NCBI GenBank assembly: GCA_030654395.1
Contig: JAURXM010000131.1
Location: 496,001-560,000 of the forward strand
Source: Aquabacterium sp.
GTDB taxonomy: Bacteria > Pseudomonadota > Gammaproteobacteria > Burkholderiales > Burkholderiaceae_C
Length of the DNA: 64,000 nt
Direction: 5' to 3'
In this document: piece after piece, positions 27,872-39,674 of the stretch
Layout: each line of letters starts with the position of its first letter
Numbering within the stretch: the stretch's first letter is position 1
The notes under the pieces: generated by a model
Seen by the model: the letters and a program-made list of their open reading frames with translations, nothing else
Databases searched by the model: none
Told to the model about the DNA's origin: nothing
Program-made: the position numbers and the translations under genes

Positions 27872-28438
27872 ATGATGCACCGCCTCCAGCCAAAGCACCA
27901 CTTTAACGGGCGGCAACGCCAGTCCGGCGTCGTGCTGATCGTCGCCCTTGTGATGCTGGTCGTCATCGGCTTGGCGTCCGTATCGATCATGCGCAACGCC
28001 ATCAGCACCGACATCATCAGTGACAACACGCGCAGGCAAACACAGGCACTGCAGGGCGCACAAGCAGGCTTGCGTTTTTGTGAACTGCAAGTGACCAGCA
28101 CCGACGACCAAGTCGCTGTTGCGCCTGAAGCTGCGGCTGCATCGATCAAAGACGAAGACTGGCAAACCTTCAGCAATTGGCAAGCCACAGGCAAACGGCG
28201 AGACGTCACTGCTGGGTTCTTGCAAGATGCCGCTAGCAAAGGGGCCCCGCTGCATGTACCCCAGTGCATGGCCCAACTGCGCACGGTAGGCGGCACGGCT
28301 GGCACGGTGGTGGTGATCACCGCCCGGGGGTTCAGCGACAACTACACCGAAGACGAAGACCACCGCACCAAAGCTGGCGCAGTGGTCTGGCTTCAATCCA
28401 TCGTTCAGCTGGCCTCGGCCTCAGGAAGCACCCTATGA
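27872..28438 (+). CDS. pilX: Type IV pilus assembly protein PilX
   Basis: 188 residues from ATG 27872 (a second ATG follows at once). PilX differs from pilins in having a short basic leader before GVVLIVALVMLVVIGLASVS, with no Glu+5, as here. The sequence then carries a conserved SIMRNAISTDIISDNTRRQTQALQGAQAGLRFCE-like segment. It ends in a C-terminal domain with a Cys pair. The stop overlaps the pilY1 start (ATGA). The ribosome-binding site is weak, so coupling to pilW is likely. Confidence 0.87.
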   Translation: MMHRLQPKHHFNGRQRQSGVVLIVALVMLVVIGLASVSIMRNAISTDIISDNTRRQTQALQGAQAGLRFCELQVTSTDDQVAVAPEAAAASIKDEDWQTFSNWQATGKRRDVTAGFLQDAASKGAPLHVPQCMAQLRTVGGTAGTVVVITARGFSDNYTEDEDHRTKAGAVVWLQSIVQLASASGSTL

Positions 28439-31400
28439 GCCAAACCCAAACATCCCGCGCCATCCGCTTGCTCACCCTACTGGCCCTATTGAGCCAAGCA
28501 TGGGCCACGTGGGCCGAGCCATCACAAAACCCCCTGATCAACAGACCTGGCTCACAACCACGCCCCAATGTCATGCTGACGCTGGATGACTCTGGTTCGA
28601 TGACTTACCAGTACCTGCCTGAGCGACCGTTTGATTTCAAATACGGCACCAACACGGCGGTGGTTAAGTTCCCAAATGATGCCAAGGTATATTTGCACCC
28701 AGAAGAATTGCGCAAGAATATATTCAGCCCATTCTTCCGAAGCGCAAAGACAGAAACAAAAAAAGAAACAGCAACAGCAATTGATACCACCTTTGTGTCT
28801 GCCACACTCACGGACGATGAATTCGCCTTAAGCGACCCACCGGGTGGCAATAATGCGTACAGCATCTTGAAGATATACCAGGTGCAGATGCGTTCACCTC
28901 AAATGAACACCATCTATTACAACCCCGCCATACGCTATACCCCATGGGAAACAGCCAGCGGCGATCGCTACAAAGAACCCACAACAAAAACGGCAGTACC
29001 ACTTGATCCGCTGTCACTTTATCCGGATACCCCCAAGCGAACCGGCGACAAACCCATAGCAACAACCGTTATAAAGGACACAGTCGACTTAACGGCCACA
29101 ACGACCAAAACCGCAAAGTGGTATTGCGGCCCCATATCTGGCAAAGATGCATCAGGCACATACAACTACTGCACAGACAAGAAGTTGAGCTTTAATCCAG
29201 CCATTTTCTATCTGCACAACGCAAACACCGACCCCAACAATGCTAAAAACTACGTTCTATACAACCTGAACGATGGTCAAAAAGACTCTGACAAAACGGT
29301 ATACACCTATTCAAAAGACCGCACAGACTGCGCTGCTTCAGCATGGTCAGATGACACAAAGACGACGCCTACCAAAATGGAGTGCGCACGCAGCGCAGAT
29401 TGGCAGAACTTCATAAACTGGTTCGTCTTTTACCGCTCGCGCCTGATGATTGCCCAGCATGTCATCCCGGCCGCATTCAATGCGTCCAGCGAAAACGTGC
29501 GCATTGGCTGGGGGACCATTCACACTGGCATTGCGTACGACAAGACTGGTGAACCGATAGAGTCAACAGATCCAGAAAAGGTTAGCGTACCGACTGATCC
29601 CTCACAAAAAGTCAATATTCACGGCCACGAAACCCAGACGTCCATCAAACAAGGTGTGCAAAATTGGACATCTGCCCAAAAAGACATCTTTACAAAGTGG
29701 ATGCGTCAGCTCAAAACCTACAGATTGACACCATCCAAAGAAGCGCTGAGCCATGTGGGTGCGTATTTTCAGAGATCGGACGAAGGAGGCCCTTGGAGCG
29801 CAGATCCAAGCACAGGTACCATTAAACCAAGCCTAGGATGCCGGCGCGCATACAACATTCTTTTGACCGATGGCTATACATCAGACGTCACCAACGTAGG
29901 GAACGTCGACGGAGCTGCCGCTGCGCCCTTTAAGGACGCCGTAGACAACACACTAGCTGACATTGCCATGAAGTTTTGGCTCACTGATTTGAGTAAACCA
30001 TCTCCATCTAATAGTAATGGATTACCTGATGAGGTGAGACCGATCACGGTCGCCCCTACGGAAACCATCAGTACAGAATTGGCAAAATATAAAAGCAACC
30101 CCGCCACTTGGCAGCATCTCACCCAAATGATGATAGGTTTTGGTGTATCAGGCAATATCGTCACAAAATCCAACGTTGAAAATGACGCGCTGCTAGAACG
30201 ACTTGGCCAGTGCGGCACCAATGGCACTTCGCCACTTTGCTGGACAGGCGCCAACGAGATAGATGATTTGTGGCATGCCGCCATCAATTCACGTGGCTCA
30301 TATTTCTCAGCCAACAACCCCGAAGAGTTAAAAACATCTTTAAAAGAAGCTTTAAACCTAGCCAGCACCTCTAGCTTTAAAGAGGCGGGGTTGGCCACCG
30401 CCAGCGCCACCCTGTCTGCTAGTAATTTTAAATATGTGCCTTCGTACAAGCCCATGACATGGACTGGTGATTTGGTGGCTTACGAACTAGACAATAAAGG
30501 CGTCGCCGGAGCACTAGCTTGGAGCGCTAATGAGCAACTGGTCAAATCAGGCGCACCGCGTCATGTCTTTATCAATGACAGAGACGCAAGCACCACCTCA
30601 GCTCAGAACGTCGTTAGATTGAATACTTATGATGCCCTCAGCGAACGCACCCAAGCCGCGCTGGGCAAAAATGCTGCACGCGTTGATTATTTACTTGGCA
30701 AGGATGGGGACGCCACCGTCCGTCAGCGCAACAGTGAAAAGCAAACAACCTCAAAAGGCGAAGAGGTACTCAAACAGCTTTTACCTGACTTCATCAATTC
30801 ACTGCCTTTATTTGTTAAAAATGGCATTGACGCAGGCTACGCCACCACTGAATCCAGCTCAGACGGGAAGGCTACATACGCAGCCTATCTGACAGACAAG
30901 AAAGACAGAAAAAAGGGTCTCTTGTTCGTTGGTGGCAATGGTGGCATGCTGCACGCATTTGATGCCACATCAGGTTCAGAGGCCTTCGCCTTCATCCCCA
31001 GTGCGGCCATACCCAAAATAAGCACCTTGACCCAACCAGATTATGGTTTGTCAGGATCAGGCAATTACCACCAATATGTGGTCGACGGCCCATTGATGGA
31101 GTCAGACGTATATTTGAAAAGTAATAGCGATAGTGCTGATGCTGATGGTGGTTCTTGGACAAACATCGTAGTGGGCACCATGGGCGCGGGCGGTCAATCC
31201 GTCTTTGCATTGAAACTCGACGCAAAAGACCCCATCGGCAATCTCGGCGCCAGCAGCGTCTTGTGGGAGAAAACATCAGTCCAAGCCACAGACATGGGCT
31301 ACATCACAAGCGAGCCGCAAGTGGGCCGTTTACCTGATGGCACGTGGAAGGTGTTTATCGGTAACGGCTTCGATAGCGCAACGGGCAATGCAACCTTGAT

Positions 31401-32424
31401 CACCATCGACGTCGCATCTGGCGACGTCAGCCAAACCCAAGCCTACACACAGGTCAAACCCGGTGGCACCGCAGCGCAAACCGCTCCCAATGGCCTAGGT
31501 GGCGTCACCTTGGTCAAAGACAGCAAAACTGGCAACGTCACGGCGGCCTATGCAGGCGACAAGCTGGGTAAATTGTGGCGCTTTGATGTCAGCACAGTAG
31601 GCAACATATCCACAGTGAGCGTGGGCTTGCAAGATAAAAAACCGCTGTTTGTCACCCAAGCAAACCAACCCATCGTGGCGGCCCCGTCCGTTTGGTCGCA
31701 CCCAAAAGGTGGCCAGTTGGTCGTGATCAACACGGGTAGCCTGTCATACGAAGCCGATGTCACCGATCACACGCCGCAATCTGCCTACGGCATCTGGGAC
31801 AAACAATCGGCACTGCTGCCCTCGTCAGCCGCCTTCGAGACAGTCACACGGTCACAACTGTTTAAGCACACCATCAACAACAGAACCAATCCAACAGATA
31901 GCACCAAGCCATTTTTTGACCTCGCAGACGCCGAAAAAACCGCATTGGACTGGGCGACAAATATGGGCTGGTATCTGGACTTGGCCATCCCGGCTGCTAC
32001 TGTTAAAGGCCTACCCACCTACCCCAAAGCCATACGCACCCCGATCAGCCTGAAACGCTCTGTTGTCATCACTGCAATCCAACCCTCAGCCAACGAGGAG
32101 TCATGCACGGAGAGCAAGTCAGTCGGCTATGCCTTCTTGCTCAATGCATTGACAGGAGCGGCCTACACTGTGCCGGTACTGGATACCAATGGCGATGGCA
32201 AAATCGACAACGACGATGTGACTGTCGGCGGATACCAATCGGATACGGTTCCGGTTGGTTTTCTCCGCGGAGAAACCGGCACAGGAACGCCCTGCAAAAA
32301 AGGAAGTGATGCCTTCAGCCTGCAGAGTGCCACTGGCGACCAATTCGGTTGTGAGCCGCCTGGTGCTGGCAATACCATCAAAGACAGAGTTTGGCGCCAG
32401 TTGCTGAACCCACCTCATCCTTGA
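28435..32424 (+). CDS. pilY1: Type IV pilus tip adhesin/assembly factor PilY1
   Basis: 1,329 residues. A signal peptide of about 28 residues (ending WATWA) is followed by a vWA-like region with the MIDAS-type motif DDSGSM at 51-56 (D-x-S-x-S). The C-terminal half is the PilY1 beta-propeller ([16 protein letters not shown] at its start, a [18 protein letters not shown] blade). A calcium-binding loop of EF type ([12 protein letters not shown]) sits at 1250-1261. PilY1 sits at the pilus tip, promotes extension and acts in adhesion and surface sensing. Base composition of the first two thirds is visibly more AT-rich than the flanking genes, with many AAA and TAT codons, typical of a variable surface protein. 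Confidence 0.93.
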   Translation: MSQTQTSRAIRLLTLLALLSQAWATWAEPSQNPLINRPGSQPRPNVMLTLDDSGSMTYQYLPERPFDFKYGTNTAVVKFPNDAKVYLHPEELRKNIFSPFFRSAKTETKKETATAIDTTFVSATLTDDEFALSDPPGGNNAYSILKIYQVQMRSPQMNTIYYNPAIRYTPWETASGDRYKEPTTKTAVPLDPLSLYPDTPKRTGDKPIATTVIKDTVDLTATTTKTAKWYCGPISGKDASGTYNYCTDKKLSFNPAIFYLHNANTDPNNAKNYVLYNLNDGQKDSDKTVYTYSKDRTDCAASAWSDDTKTTPTKMECARSADWQNFINWFVFYRSRLMIAQHVIPAAFNASSENVRIGWGTIHTGIAYDKTGEPIESTDPEKVSVPTDPSQKVNIHGHETQTSIKQGVQNWTSAQKDIFTKWMRQLKTYRLTPSKEALSHVGAYFQRSDEGGPWSADPSTGTIKPSLGCRRAYNILLTDGYTSDVTNVGNVDGAAAAPFKDAVDNTLADIAMKFWLTDLSKPSPSNSNGLPDEVRPITVAPTETISTELAKYKSNPATWQHLTQMMIGFGVSGNIVTKSNVENDALLERLGQCGTNGTSPLCWTGANEIDDLWHAAINSRGSYFSANNPEELKTSLKEALNLASTSSFKEAGLATASATLSASNFKYVPSYKPMTWTGDLVAYELDNKGVAGALAWSANEQLVKSGAPRHVFINDRDASTTSAQNVVRLNTYDALSERTQAALGKNAARVDYLLGKDGDATVRQRNSEKQTTSKGEEVLKQLLPDFINSLPLFVKNGIDAGYATTESSSDGKATYAAYLTDKKDRKKGLLFVGGNGGMLHAFDATSGSEAFAFIPSAAIPKISTLTQPDYGLSGSGNYHQYVVDGPLMESDVYLKSNSDSADADGGSWTNIVVGTMGAGGQSVFALKLDAKDPIGNLGASSVLWEKTSVQATDMGYITSEPQVGRLPDGTWKVFIGNGFDSATGNATLITIDVASGDVSQTQAYTQVKPGGTAAQTAPNGLGGVTLVKDSKTGNVTAAYAGDKLGKLWRFDVSTVGNISTVSVGLQDKKPLFVTQANQPIVAAPSVWSHPKGGQLVVINTGSLSYEADVTDHTPQSAYGIWDKQSALLPSSAAFETVTRSQLFKHTINNRTNPTDSTKPFFDLADAEKTALDWATNMGWYLDLAIPAATVKGLPTYPKAIRTPISLKRSVVITAIQPSANEESCTESKSVGYAFLLNALTGAAYTVPVLDTNGDGKIDNDDVTVGGYQSDTVPVGFLRGETGTGTPCKKGSDAFSLQSATGDQFGCEPPGAGNTIKDRVWRQLLNPPHP

Positions 32425-32447
32425 TTTCAGCCGAGCAACAACTTGTT

Positions 32448-32918
<471 letters not shown>

Positions 32919-32924
32919 ACCCTC

Positions 32925-35900
32925 ATGCTGTTGTCCCCACGGGCGCCCAAGTCCGCGCCTGAATTGATCGCCCCCGTCGCCCAGATTTGGGTTGAGATCC
33001 TAGAGCAGCCCGATTGCCCACAGCAGGTCAGCTTCATGGACTTGGGTGGGGATTCCATCTCGGCCACGCAGATCACCTCGCGCGTGAGGGCGTCTTGGGC
33101 TGTCGACATCCCACTTGATGCCCTGCTCGATGGCATGACCATTGACCAGATGGCCACGTTGATCGCCGCCAAACTGGCCACGTCAGACTCGTCCCAAATC
33201 GGCCTCACACTGCCCGTGATCGAGCGTCAACCGCGAGACGCCCCCCTGCCGCTGTCGCATTCGCAACGCCGCATGTGGTTGGTGCAGTCGTTTGCGCCCG
33301 AGACCACGGCCTACAACGTGGCGCTTTGTTTGAAGCTCACAGGGCCTTTGGACAAGGCCTTGCTGCACAGCGCCATGTCCACCATCTGGGCGCGCCACGA
33401 CACCTTTCGCACCCGCTTCACCAATACCCCTGATGGCCCCATGCAATGGGTGCAAGCAGCGCAGCCCTTGGCGCTGGCCTTGAACCTGATCGATCTGCAG
33501 CACCTGCCCGCCGCCGAGCGTGAACCCGCCGCCCAAGCGCACCTCACGCACACGGCGTCACAAGCCTTTGATCTGACGGGCACATCACCATGGCGCTGCA
33601 CCCTGGTGCAGCTTGATGAGCAAACCCACATCTTGGCGTGGGTGGCCCACCATATCTTGGTTGACCTCTGGGCCAACCTGACGCTGGCGCGCGAATTGGC
33701 ACAGGTCTACAACCACCTGCAAGCCGGGCAAGCACTGCAGTTACCGGAGGTGGTGCTGGACTGCGCTGACCACGGTTACTGGCAAACCAGCGACGCCGTT
33801 CAAGCGCACTTGGCCCCGCAATGGGCTTACTGGCGCGATCAACTCAAAGACCTGCCGCCCAGCAATCTGGCCACCGACCGGCCCATGAGCACCGACTGGT
33901 ATCGAAGCGCCAAACGCATCACCTCGCCCATACCCAGCACGCTGCGTGCACGCTTGCTTGAACAGGCCAAGCAGAGTGGCCACACGCCCTTCATGATCAT
34001 GCTGGCGTGCCTGAGCGTTTTGCTGGGCCGCCAAGGGCGTCAAGATGATGTGGCCGTGCTCAGCCCCATCGCCAATCGGCAACACCCCCACACCGAGCAC
34101 CTGGTCGCCAGCCTCACCAACACCTTGGTGATGCGAACTGATCTGTCAGGCGACCCCAGCTTTTTGACCCTGCTCGATCGGGTCAAACGCACGACACTGG
34201 CGGCCTACGCGAACCAAGACTACCCCTTTGACCAACTGGTCGAGAAAATAGGCCAGCACAAGCGCCTGCATGATCTGCCTCTTGGCCTGCAGGTGATGCT
34301 CAACGTGGCCAACGCCCCCAGCGAGGGCATTGCGTTCACGGGCTTAAAGGCCGAGCGTGTCTTGGTTGACCGGAGTGGGACGCAGTTCCCCTTGACCTTC
34401 GTGGTTGACCTCGAGTTGACGCAAACGCTGTTACTGGAGTACGCCGATCAGCTTTTTGACACCGCCACGGCGCAAGCGTTCTCTGCACATTTTTTGCAGC
34501 TGCTTGACCAGGTATTGCAATCACCGTCGCAGCCCCTGTCCAAGCTGCATTGGCTTAGTCCAGCCAGTCAAATCGCCTTAGCTCAATGGAACGACACGGC
34601 CCAAGCCCCGTGCGAACACGACAACATCGACGCGCTATTGACGGCGCGTGCGCTGCTGTCCGGCGATGCCATTGCATGCCGCTTTCAAGGCCAGAGCTTG
34701 AGCTACACGACGCTGGAGGCACGCGCGCGCGCGCTCGCCTTGCAACTGCGCTCACAAGGCATCGGCGCAGGGCACCGTGTGGGCATCAACATGCCTCGGG
34801 GCTTGGACCTGCTGATCGCGGTGCGCGCGGTGTTGATGAGCGGTGCAGCCTATGTGCCGCTCGACCCACGCCACCCCCCAGAGCGCATCAACCAAATGGT
34901 GCAAGACGCCCAGTTGAGCCTGATCTTGAGCGACGCCAACAGCGCCGCCGCCGTCGCGCATGGTGCGCCGCAGCCCAAAGGCCCCCTTGACACGGCTTAC
35001 GTGATCTACACATCAGGCACCACTGGCCAACCCAAGGGCGTGGTCGTGCCGCACCGGGCTGTCGTGAACTTCCTGCGCAGCATGGCGAACGCCCCGGGCC
35101 TGCAGGCCACGGACAAGCTGCTGGCTGTCACGACCTTGTCTTTCGACATCGCCGTGCTGGAGTTGCTGCTCCCCCTGTCGGTTGGCGCTGAAATCATCAT
35201 GGCCAGTGATGATGACGTGATGGACGGTGATGCGCTGCGGCGCTTGATTGATACCCACCAGATCACCACCATGCAGGCCACACCGGCTACGTGGCGGGCT
35301 TTGCTGGACACGGGCTGGCAAGGATGCCAAGGACGCCACAGCTTCAAGGCCTTGGTCGGCGGTGAGGCGCTGTCACGCGAACTGGCAACACGGCTGGTTG
35401 GTTGCTGCGATGCCGTCTGGAACATGTACGGCCCCACAGAAACAACCGTGTGGTCCACCTGCTGGCCAGTACAAAACCCAGAACAAGGCATCTACATTGG
35501 TCGCCCGATTGACAACACCCGCGTCAGGGTGCTGGATCAGGCCGGGCACGATTGCCCCATCGGCATCCCCGGTGAGATCGTCATTGAGGGCGCAGGCGTC
35601 ACCTTGGGCTACTGGCACCGCGATGACCTGACCGCCGAGCGTTTCCTGACCGATGACAGCCACCCAGACCGCGCCCCCGTCGCCTACAAAACCGGTGACT
35701 TGGGCCGCTGGTGTTGGTCAGGGCAACTTGAGCACCTTGGCCGCTTGGATCACCAGATCAAGCTGCGCGGCTACCGCATTGAACCAGGCGACATCGAGGC
35801 ACAGTTGATGCGTCATCCCGATGTCGCGCACTGTGTCGTCATCGCGAGGGAGGATCATCCCGGCGACGTCAGGCTGGTCGCCTACGTGGTGTTGAATGAG

Positions 35901-36440
35901 CAAGTTGGACAAGCGCTTGGTTTGGGCGGTTTGGGCGGTTTGGGCGGTTTGGGGATTTGGCGCGAGTTTCTCAGACGCAGCCTGCCCGATTACATGGTCC
36001 CTCAGCATGTGATCACGCTCGATGCCATGCCCTTGCTTGGCAATGGCAAACTCAATCGACAGGCACTGCCCGCACCCATCACACACGCAGGGTCGACATC
36101 AACGTCCGCATCAACATCAAGTGAGCCGCAAGCCTTGACACCATGGGAGGCGCGACTGGCCTCGGTATGGTGCAGCCTGCTTGAGCTAGATCGCATCGAT
36201 CTAGGTGACAACTTCTTTGACCTAGGCGGCCATTCGCTGCTGGCCATGCAGGCCATTGGCCTCATCGCCACCGAGACCGGTGTGCGCGTCAGCCCCCGTC
36301 GCTATATCTTTGAATCGCTGACGCAACTGGCCTCGTCATATGAGCTGGCGCAGGCCACCCCGGAAATCAACCCAGACGCAGCGCGCCCAAGTATCATTCA
36401 ACGGCTTTGGCAAGCAGTCACTCACCCTCGCCAATCTTAG
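32925..36440 (+). CDS. Stand-alone nonribosomal peptide synthetase, T-C-A-T, predicted glycine-activating
   Basis: 1,171 residues. Order: carrier domain T1 (LGGDS, Ser44), condensation domain (about 106-540; active site HHILVDL at 242-248, with Leu replacing the usual Gly), adenylation domain (565-1050; [11 protein letters not shown] at 695-705, NMYGPTETT at 833-841, YKTGDLGRW at 921-929, NGKLNR with Lys1042), carrier T2 (LGGHS, Ser1104). There is no thioesterase. The ten-residue pocket positions read D741, I742, L745, Q784, V811, G813, M834, V842, W843; this is close to the known glycine code DILQLGLIW. Both carriers need a phosphopantetheinyl transferase from elsewhere. It is probably translated from the pilin operon transcript. 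The last 23 bp overlap nrdR in antisense. Product unknown. Confidence 0.9.
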   Translation: MLLSPRAPKSAPELIAPVAQIWVEILEQPDCPQQVSFMDLGGDSISATQITSRVRASWAVDIPLDALLDGMTIDQMATLIAAKLATSDSSQIGLTLPVIERQPRDAPLPLSHSQRRMWLVQSFAPETTAYNVALCLKLTGPLDKALLHSAMSTIWARHDTFRTRFTNTPDGPMQWVQAAQPLALALNLIDLQHLPAAEREPAAQAHLTHTASQAFDLTGTSPWRCTLVQLDEQTHILAWVAHHILVDLWANLTLARELAQVYNHLQAGQALQLPEVVLDCADHGYWQTSDAVQAHLAPQWAYWRDQLKDLPPSNLATDRPMSTDWYRSAKRITSPIPSTLRARLLEQAKQSGHTPFMIMLACLSVLLGRQGRQDDVAVLSPIANRQHPHTEHLVASLTNTLVMRTDLSGDPSFLTLLDRVKRTTLAAYANQDYPFDQLVEKIGQHKRLHDLPLGLQVMLNVANAPSEGIAFTGLKAERVLVDRSGTQFPLTFVVDLELTQTLLLEYADQLFDTATAQAFSAHFLQLLDQVLQSPSQPLSKLHWLSPASQIALAQWNDTAQAPCEHDNIDALLTARALLSGDAIACRFQGQSLSYTTLEARARALALQLRSQGIGAGHRVGINMPRGLDLLIAVRAVLMSGAAYVPLDPRHPPERINQMVQDAQLSLILSDANSAAAVAHGAPQPKGPLDTAYVIYTSGTTGQPKGVVVPHRAVVNFLRSMANAPGLQATDKLLAVTTLSFDIAVLELLLPLSVGAEIIMASDDDVMDGDALRRLIDTHQITTMQATPATWRALLDTGWQGCQGRHSFKALVGGEALSRELATRLVGCCDAVWNMYGPTETTVWSTCWPVQNPEQGIYIGRPIDNTRVRVLDQAGHDCPIGIPGEIVIEGAGVTLGYWHRDDLTAERFLTDDSHPDRAPVAYKTGDLGRWCWSGQLEHLGRLDHQIKLRGYRIEPGDIEAQLMRHPDVAHCVVIAREDHPGDVRLVAYVVLNEQVGQALGLGGLGGLGGLGIWREFLRRSLPDYMVPQHVITLDAMPLLGNGKLNRQALPAPITHAGSTSTSASTSSEPQALTPWEARLASVWCSLLELDRIDLGDNFFDLGGHSLLAMQAIGLIATETGVRVSPRRYIFESLTQLASSYELAQATPEINPDAARPSIIQRLWQAVTHPRQS
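35922..35948 (+). repeat. 9-bp tandem repeat (TTGGGCGGT x3) inside the NRPS adenylation domain
   Basis: Three exact copies of TTGGGCGGT encode the Gly-Gly-Leu run at residues 1000-1010, in the small C-terminal subdomain of the A domain, upstream of the catalytic Lys1042. Copy number changes would stay in frame and alter only the length of a flexible glycine-rich loop. Confidence 0.9.
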
Positions 36441-36891
36441 CCCGCTTGCCGGTCTCCTTGATGGCTGCAGCGAACTCGCTGACGTCATCAAAGCTGCGGT
36501 ACACCGATGCAAAGCGCACATAGGCCACTTTGTCCAGCTTGCGCAGGGCGCCCATCACCCACTCACCTAGCTGGGTAGAGTCCACCTCTTTCTCACCGCG
36601 CTGGCGCAGCTTGGCTTCGATGGACTCTAAAGCGCCGTCCAGTGCTTCGGCGCTCACGGGCCGTTTGCGCAAGGCGATCATCATCGAGCCCTTGAGCTTG
36701 GCTCGGTCAAAATCGGTGCGCCTGCCATCTCGCTTGACGATGGCTGGCAATTCGATTTCAGCGCGTTCATACGTGGTGAAGCGCTTGTCGCAGTCACCAC
36801 ACTTGCGGCGCCTGCGGGTCGAATCCCCCTCATCAGAGTCGCGTGTTTCAACGACCTGCGTATCGGGGTGGCCACAAAACGGGCAACGCAT
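36418..36891 (-). CDS. nrdR: Transcriptional repressor NrdR
   Basis: 157 residues. The N-terminal zinc ribbon has C3, C6, C31 and C34 (MRCPFCGH...KCGDC), followed by an ATP-cone domain (VVKRDGR-like [15 protein letters not shown]). NrdR represses ribonucleotide reductase genes when dATP is bound. It starts one base after the glyA stop, so the two form an operon (glyA-nrdR), the standard betaproteobacterial arrangement. Its 3' end overlaps the convergent NRPS gene by 23 bp. Confidence 0.96.
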   Translation of the reverse strand: MRCPFCGHPDTQVVETRDSDEGDSTRRRRKCGDCDKRFTTYERAEIELPAIVKRDGRRTDFDRAKLKGSMMIALRKRPVSAEALDGALESIEAKLRQRGEKEVDSTQLGEWVMGALRKLDKVAYVRFASVYRSFDDVSEFAAAIKETGKRAKIGEGE

Positions 36892-38142
36892 TCAGCGGTA
36901 AACCGGGAACTCGCGTGTCAAGGCAGCCACTTGCTCGCGCACACGAGCCAGCGTGGCCTCGTCATGTGGGTTGTCCAGCACGTCGGCGATCAGGTTACCG
37001 ACCGCAATGGCTTGCGCTTCCTTGAAGCCGCGCGTGGTGAACGCTGGCGAACCCAAACGGATGCCGCTGGTCACCATGGGCTTTTGCGGATCGTTAGGGA
37101 TGCCGTTTTTGTTGCAGGTCATGTGGGCCTTGCCCAAAATGGCTTCAGCTTCCTTGCCCGTCAGGTTCTTGGGACGCAGATCAACCAGCATCAGGTGGCT
37201 CTCGGTACGGCCTGAGACGATGCGCAGACCGCGCTTGGTCAGGGTGTCAGCCAGTGCAGCGGCGTTTTTCACCACTTGCTGCTGGTAGGTCTTGAACTCA
37301 GGCGACAGCGCTTCCTTGAACGCCACGGCCTTGCCAGCGATCACATGCATCAGCGGGCCACCCTGGATGCCAGGGAAGATGGCGCTGTTGATCTTCTTGG
37401 CGATGTCTTCGCCGCGCATCAAAATGATGCCGCCGCGAGGGCCGCGCAGGCTCTTGTGTGTGGTCGATGTCACCACGTCAGCATGAGGCACGGGGTTGGG
37501 GTACACGCCCGCTGCCACCAAGCCTGCGTAGTGGGCCATGTCAACCATGAAATAGGCGCCGATTTCTTTGGCGATCTTGGCAAAGCGCTCGAAGTCAATG
37601 CGCAGCGCAAAAGCAGACGCACCAGCGATGATCAGCTTGGGCTTGTGCTCACGGGCCAAACGCTCCATGGCTTCGTAGTCGATGTCTTCTTTGGCATCCA
37701 AGCCATAGCTGACCACATTGAACCACTTGCCCGACATGTTCAGGGGCATGCCGTGGGTCAGGTGACCGCCTTCAGCCAAGCTCAAACCCATGATGGTGTC
37801 GCCGGGTTGCAGCAGGGCAAAAAACACAGCCTGATTGGCTTGTGAGCCCGAATTAGCTTGCACGTTCGCGAACTCGGCACCGAACAGCTGCTTGACACGG
37901 TCAATGGCCAATTGCTCGACCACGTCCACGTTCTCACAGCCACCGTAGTAGCGCTTGCCTGGATAGCCTTCGGCGTATTTGTTGGTCAACTGCGAACCCT
38001 GCGCCTCCATCACGGCGGGCGAGGTGTAGTTCTCAGAGGCGATCAGCTCAATGTGATCTTCTTGGCGCTGGTTCTCAGCCTGTACAGCCGCCCACAGTTC
38101 GGCGTCAACGTTGGCAAGCGTGTGTTGGGTACGGTCAAACAT
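36892..38142 (-). CDS. glyA: Serine hydroxymethyltransferase
   Basis: 416 residues, PLP-dependent fold type I. The PLP lysine is K230 in [14 protein letters not shown]; the substrate motif [14 protein letters not shown] and the YPGKRYYGG loop are intact. It interconverts serine and glycine with tetrahydrofolate, feeding one-carbon units to purine synthesis. Its leader carries a ZTP riboswitch, consistent with control by folate stress. GAGG lies 11 bases before the ATG. Confidence 0.98.
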   Translation of the reverse strand: MFDRTQHTLANVDAELWAAVQAENQRQEDHIELIASENYTSPAVMEAQGSQLTNKYAEGYPGKRYYGGCENVDVVEQLAIDRVKQLFGAEFANVQANSGSQANQAVFFALLQPGDTIMGLSLAEGGHLTHGMPLNMSGKWFNVVSYGLDAKEDIDYEAMERLAREHKPKLIIAGASAFALRIDFERFAKIAKEIGAYFMVDMAHYAGLVAAGVYPNPVPHADVVTSTTHKSLRGPRGGIILMRGEDIAKKINSAIFPGIQGGPLMHVIAGKAVAFKEALSPEFKTYQQQVVKNAAALADTLTKRGLRIVSGRTESHLMLVDLRPKNLTGKEAEAILGKAHMTCNKNGIPNDPQKPMVTSGIRLGSPAFTTRGFKEAQAIAVGNLIADVLDNPHDEATLARVREQVAALTREFPVYR

Positions 38143-38207
38143 GACTTGGCAGTCCTCTTCAAGGTCGAAGTCCCGCAGTCTTGGTCAACATGACCAAGCG
38201 TGAGGAT

Positions 38208-38332
38208 TGCCCAGGCGAACGGCTAACACAGCCCGAGCTGGTGAGCCCGTAGCTGGCCGCGCTTCCCGGTGGTTCACCACCTCAGGCACCAAGCTGTGAC
38301 AGCTTTGGGCCATGTATCGCCAGTCGCGCGGC
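38208..38332 (-). promoter_or_regulatory. ZTP (pfl motif) riboswitch controlling glyA
   Basis: On the minus strand the glyA leader contains the conserved pfl elements in order: GCCGCGC-GACTGGCG, then CCACCGGGAAGCGCGGC, then GCCG-TT-CGCCTGGGCA. P1 is a perfect 7-bp stem (38326-38332 with 38256-38262), and the GGCG of the first loop can form the diagnostic pseudoknot with CGCC of the last element. The ZTP riboswitch senses ZTP/ZMP, a signal of 10-formyl-folate shortage, and is known upstream of glyA and other one-carbon genes. A perfect 8-bp hairpin follows at 38180-38198 without a U tract, so the expression platform may act on translation or as an antiterminator. Confidence 0.88.
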
Positions 38333-38368
38333 AAGATCAGATTGTAATGGACGCGCTGGTCCTGCGGT

Positions 38369-39388
38369 TTACCGGATGCCCGAGAGCATCGCCACCTGTT
38401 CTGGCCGGTGTCCCACAGGGGCCACAGGCACGGGTGCCGAGTCACTGGCTGCAGGTGCTGCGGGTTGCACCTCAACAGACTTGCTCAAGCCAGAGGGGCT
38501 CGGTTGCACGGTTGCGGCAGGCACATCAGCCTGCGCTACGGCTTGCGGCAGCGGCGAGTTCACAGGCAATTTAACGCCAGCTGCAACTTGTCGCAGATAG
38601 GCTTGCTCAGCCAGTACCTTGCCCGCGTATCCGCCGTCGTCCACCAAATTGGCTGCGCCAACGTAGTACTTCAGGCCACCTTCAAGGCTGCCCGCACGGC
38701 GGATGCATTCTTTGAGTACCTGCACACCCACACGCAAGTTAGTCACAGGATCAAACGCCGCGTTTTGACCACCAAAAAGCTCGTACTTGTCGTGGTGGAT
38801 ACGGGTCATGACCTGCATCAAACCTTGCGCGCCAACATGACTTTGCGCAAAAGGGTTGAACCCCGATTCAATGGCCATCACAGCCAAAACCAAAGTGGGC
38901 TCCAAGCTGACACGCTGGCCCACAGACCAAGCCTCTTGCACAAGGCGGCTAATGGGCTCAGGCGCCACGCTGTAGCGACGCGATATCCAATACGCCACGG
39001 CAGCCTGCTGGCGCGTCAGATCAGACGGGTTCGACGCGGTTGCGCGCTGAATCGCCTCTGGTTCGGCCATGGCCAATAACACGGCATTGTCAGCACCCTC
39101 GGCCGCATCACTTGCACCCAAGGTGCGCAAGCTGGCGCGGTCTACCAACCAACTCAAAGCTTGGCTCTCCAGATGGCGGCTCACGTCAGCGTGCCCCATC
39201 AAGAACACGGCCAAAGCCACCGCAGCCAAACCCAACATCGCCAGCGCATTGTGGCTGACCAGACGCACACCTTCCAGTGCGTCAGACATGAACAAAACCA
39301 CGCCAGTACGGCAGGTTGCCAAACTAAACCGTGCGTCAGAGGACGTCAACGGCGCTTCAATCTCAACTGCAAGTTCATTCGCTGTCAT
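38369..39388 (-). CDS. Membrane-anchored SLT-type lytic transglycosylase
   Basis: 339 residues from ATG 39388, which has GGAAA in front; the longer frame upstream has no family features. One membrane helix at about 47-65 anchors it, with the catalytic domain in the periplasm. The SLT domain has the catalytic Glu174 in AIESGFNPFAQS and the conserved GAQGLMQVM, then ANLRVG- and YYVGAAN-type motifs. The C-terminal 60 residues are Pro/Ala/Val-rich. It cleaves peptidoglycan glycan strands with 1,6-anhydro formation. It lies upstream of the glyA riboswitch on the same strand but is probably a separate unit. Confidence 0.9.
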   Translation of the reverse strand: MTANELAVEIEAPLTSSDARFSLATCRTGVVLFMSDALEGVRLVSHNALAMLGLAAVALAVFLMGHADVSRHLESQALSWLVDRASLRTLGASDAAEGADNAVLLAMAEPEAIQRATASNPSDLTRQQAAVAYWISRRYSVAPEPISRLVQEAWSVGQRVSLEPTLVLAVMAIESGFNPFAQSHVGAQGLMQVMTRIHHDKYELFGGQNAAFDPVTNLRVGVQVLKECIRRAGSLEGGLKYYVGAANLVDDGGYAGKVLAEQAYLRQVAAGVKLPVNSPLPQAVAQADVPAATVQPSPSGLSKSVEVQPAAPAASDSAPVPVAPVGHRPEQVAMLSGIR

Positions 39389-39674
39389 GCTTTTCCTTTC
39401 CTCACCTGGCCTAGGTGCATCACGGCAGACCCAAAGGCCTTTTGCCGTGCCACACACAAGCGGCAGTGATAATGGCCCTGGCAAAACGGCAGCAAAAGCC
39501 TTGCAAAGCCCATGCGCCCGATGAAAACCGCCAAGGCTGGCAGCGTTGCACCCCAACACGGGGCACAAGGGGAAACCCGGCAAAACTGCATACCGGGTAC
39601 GTCGGGGCGGATTCTAGGCAAGCCTGTAATACCCAGTCAAGCATAACAAATCAACTTCTTATAACTTTTAGAAC

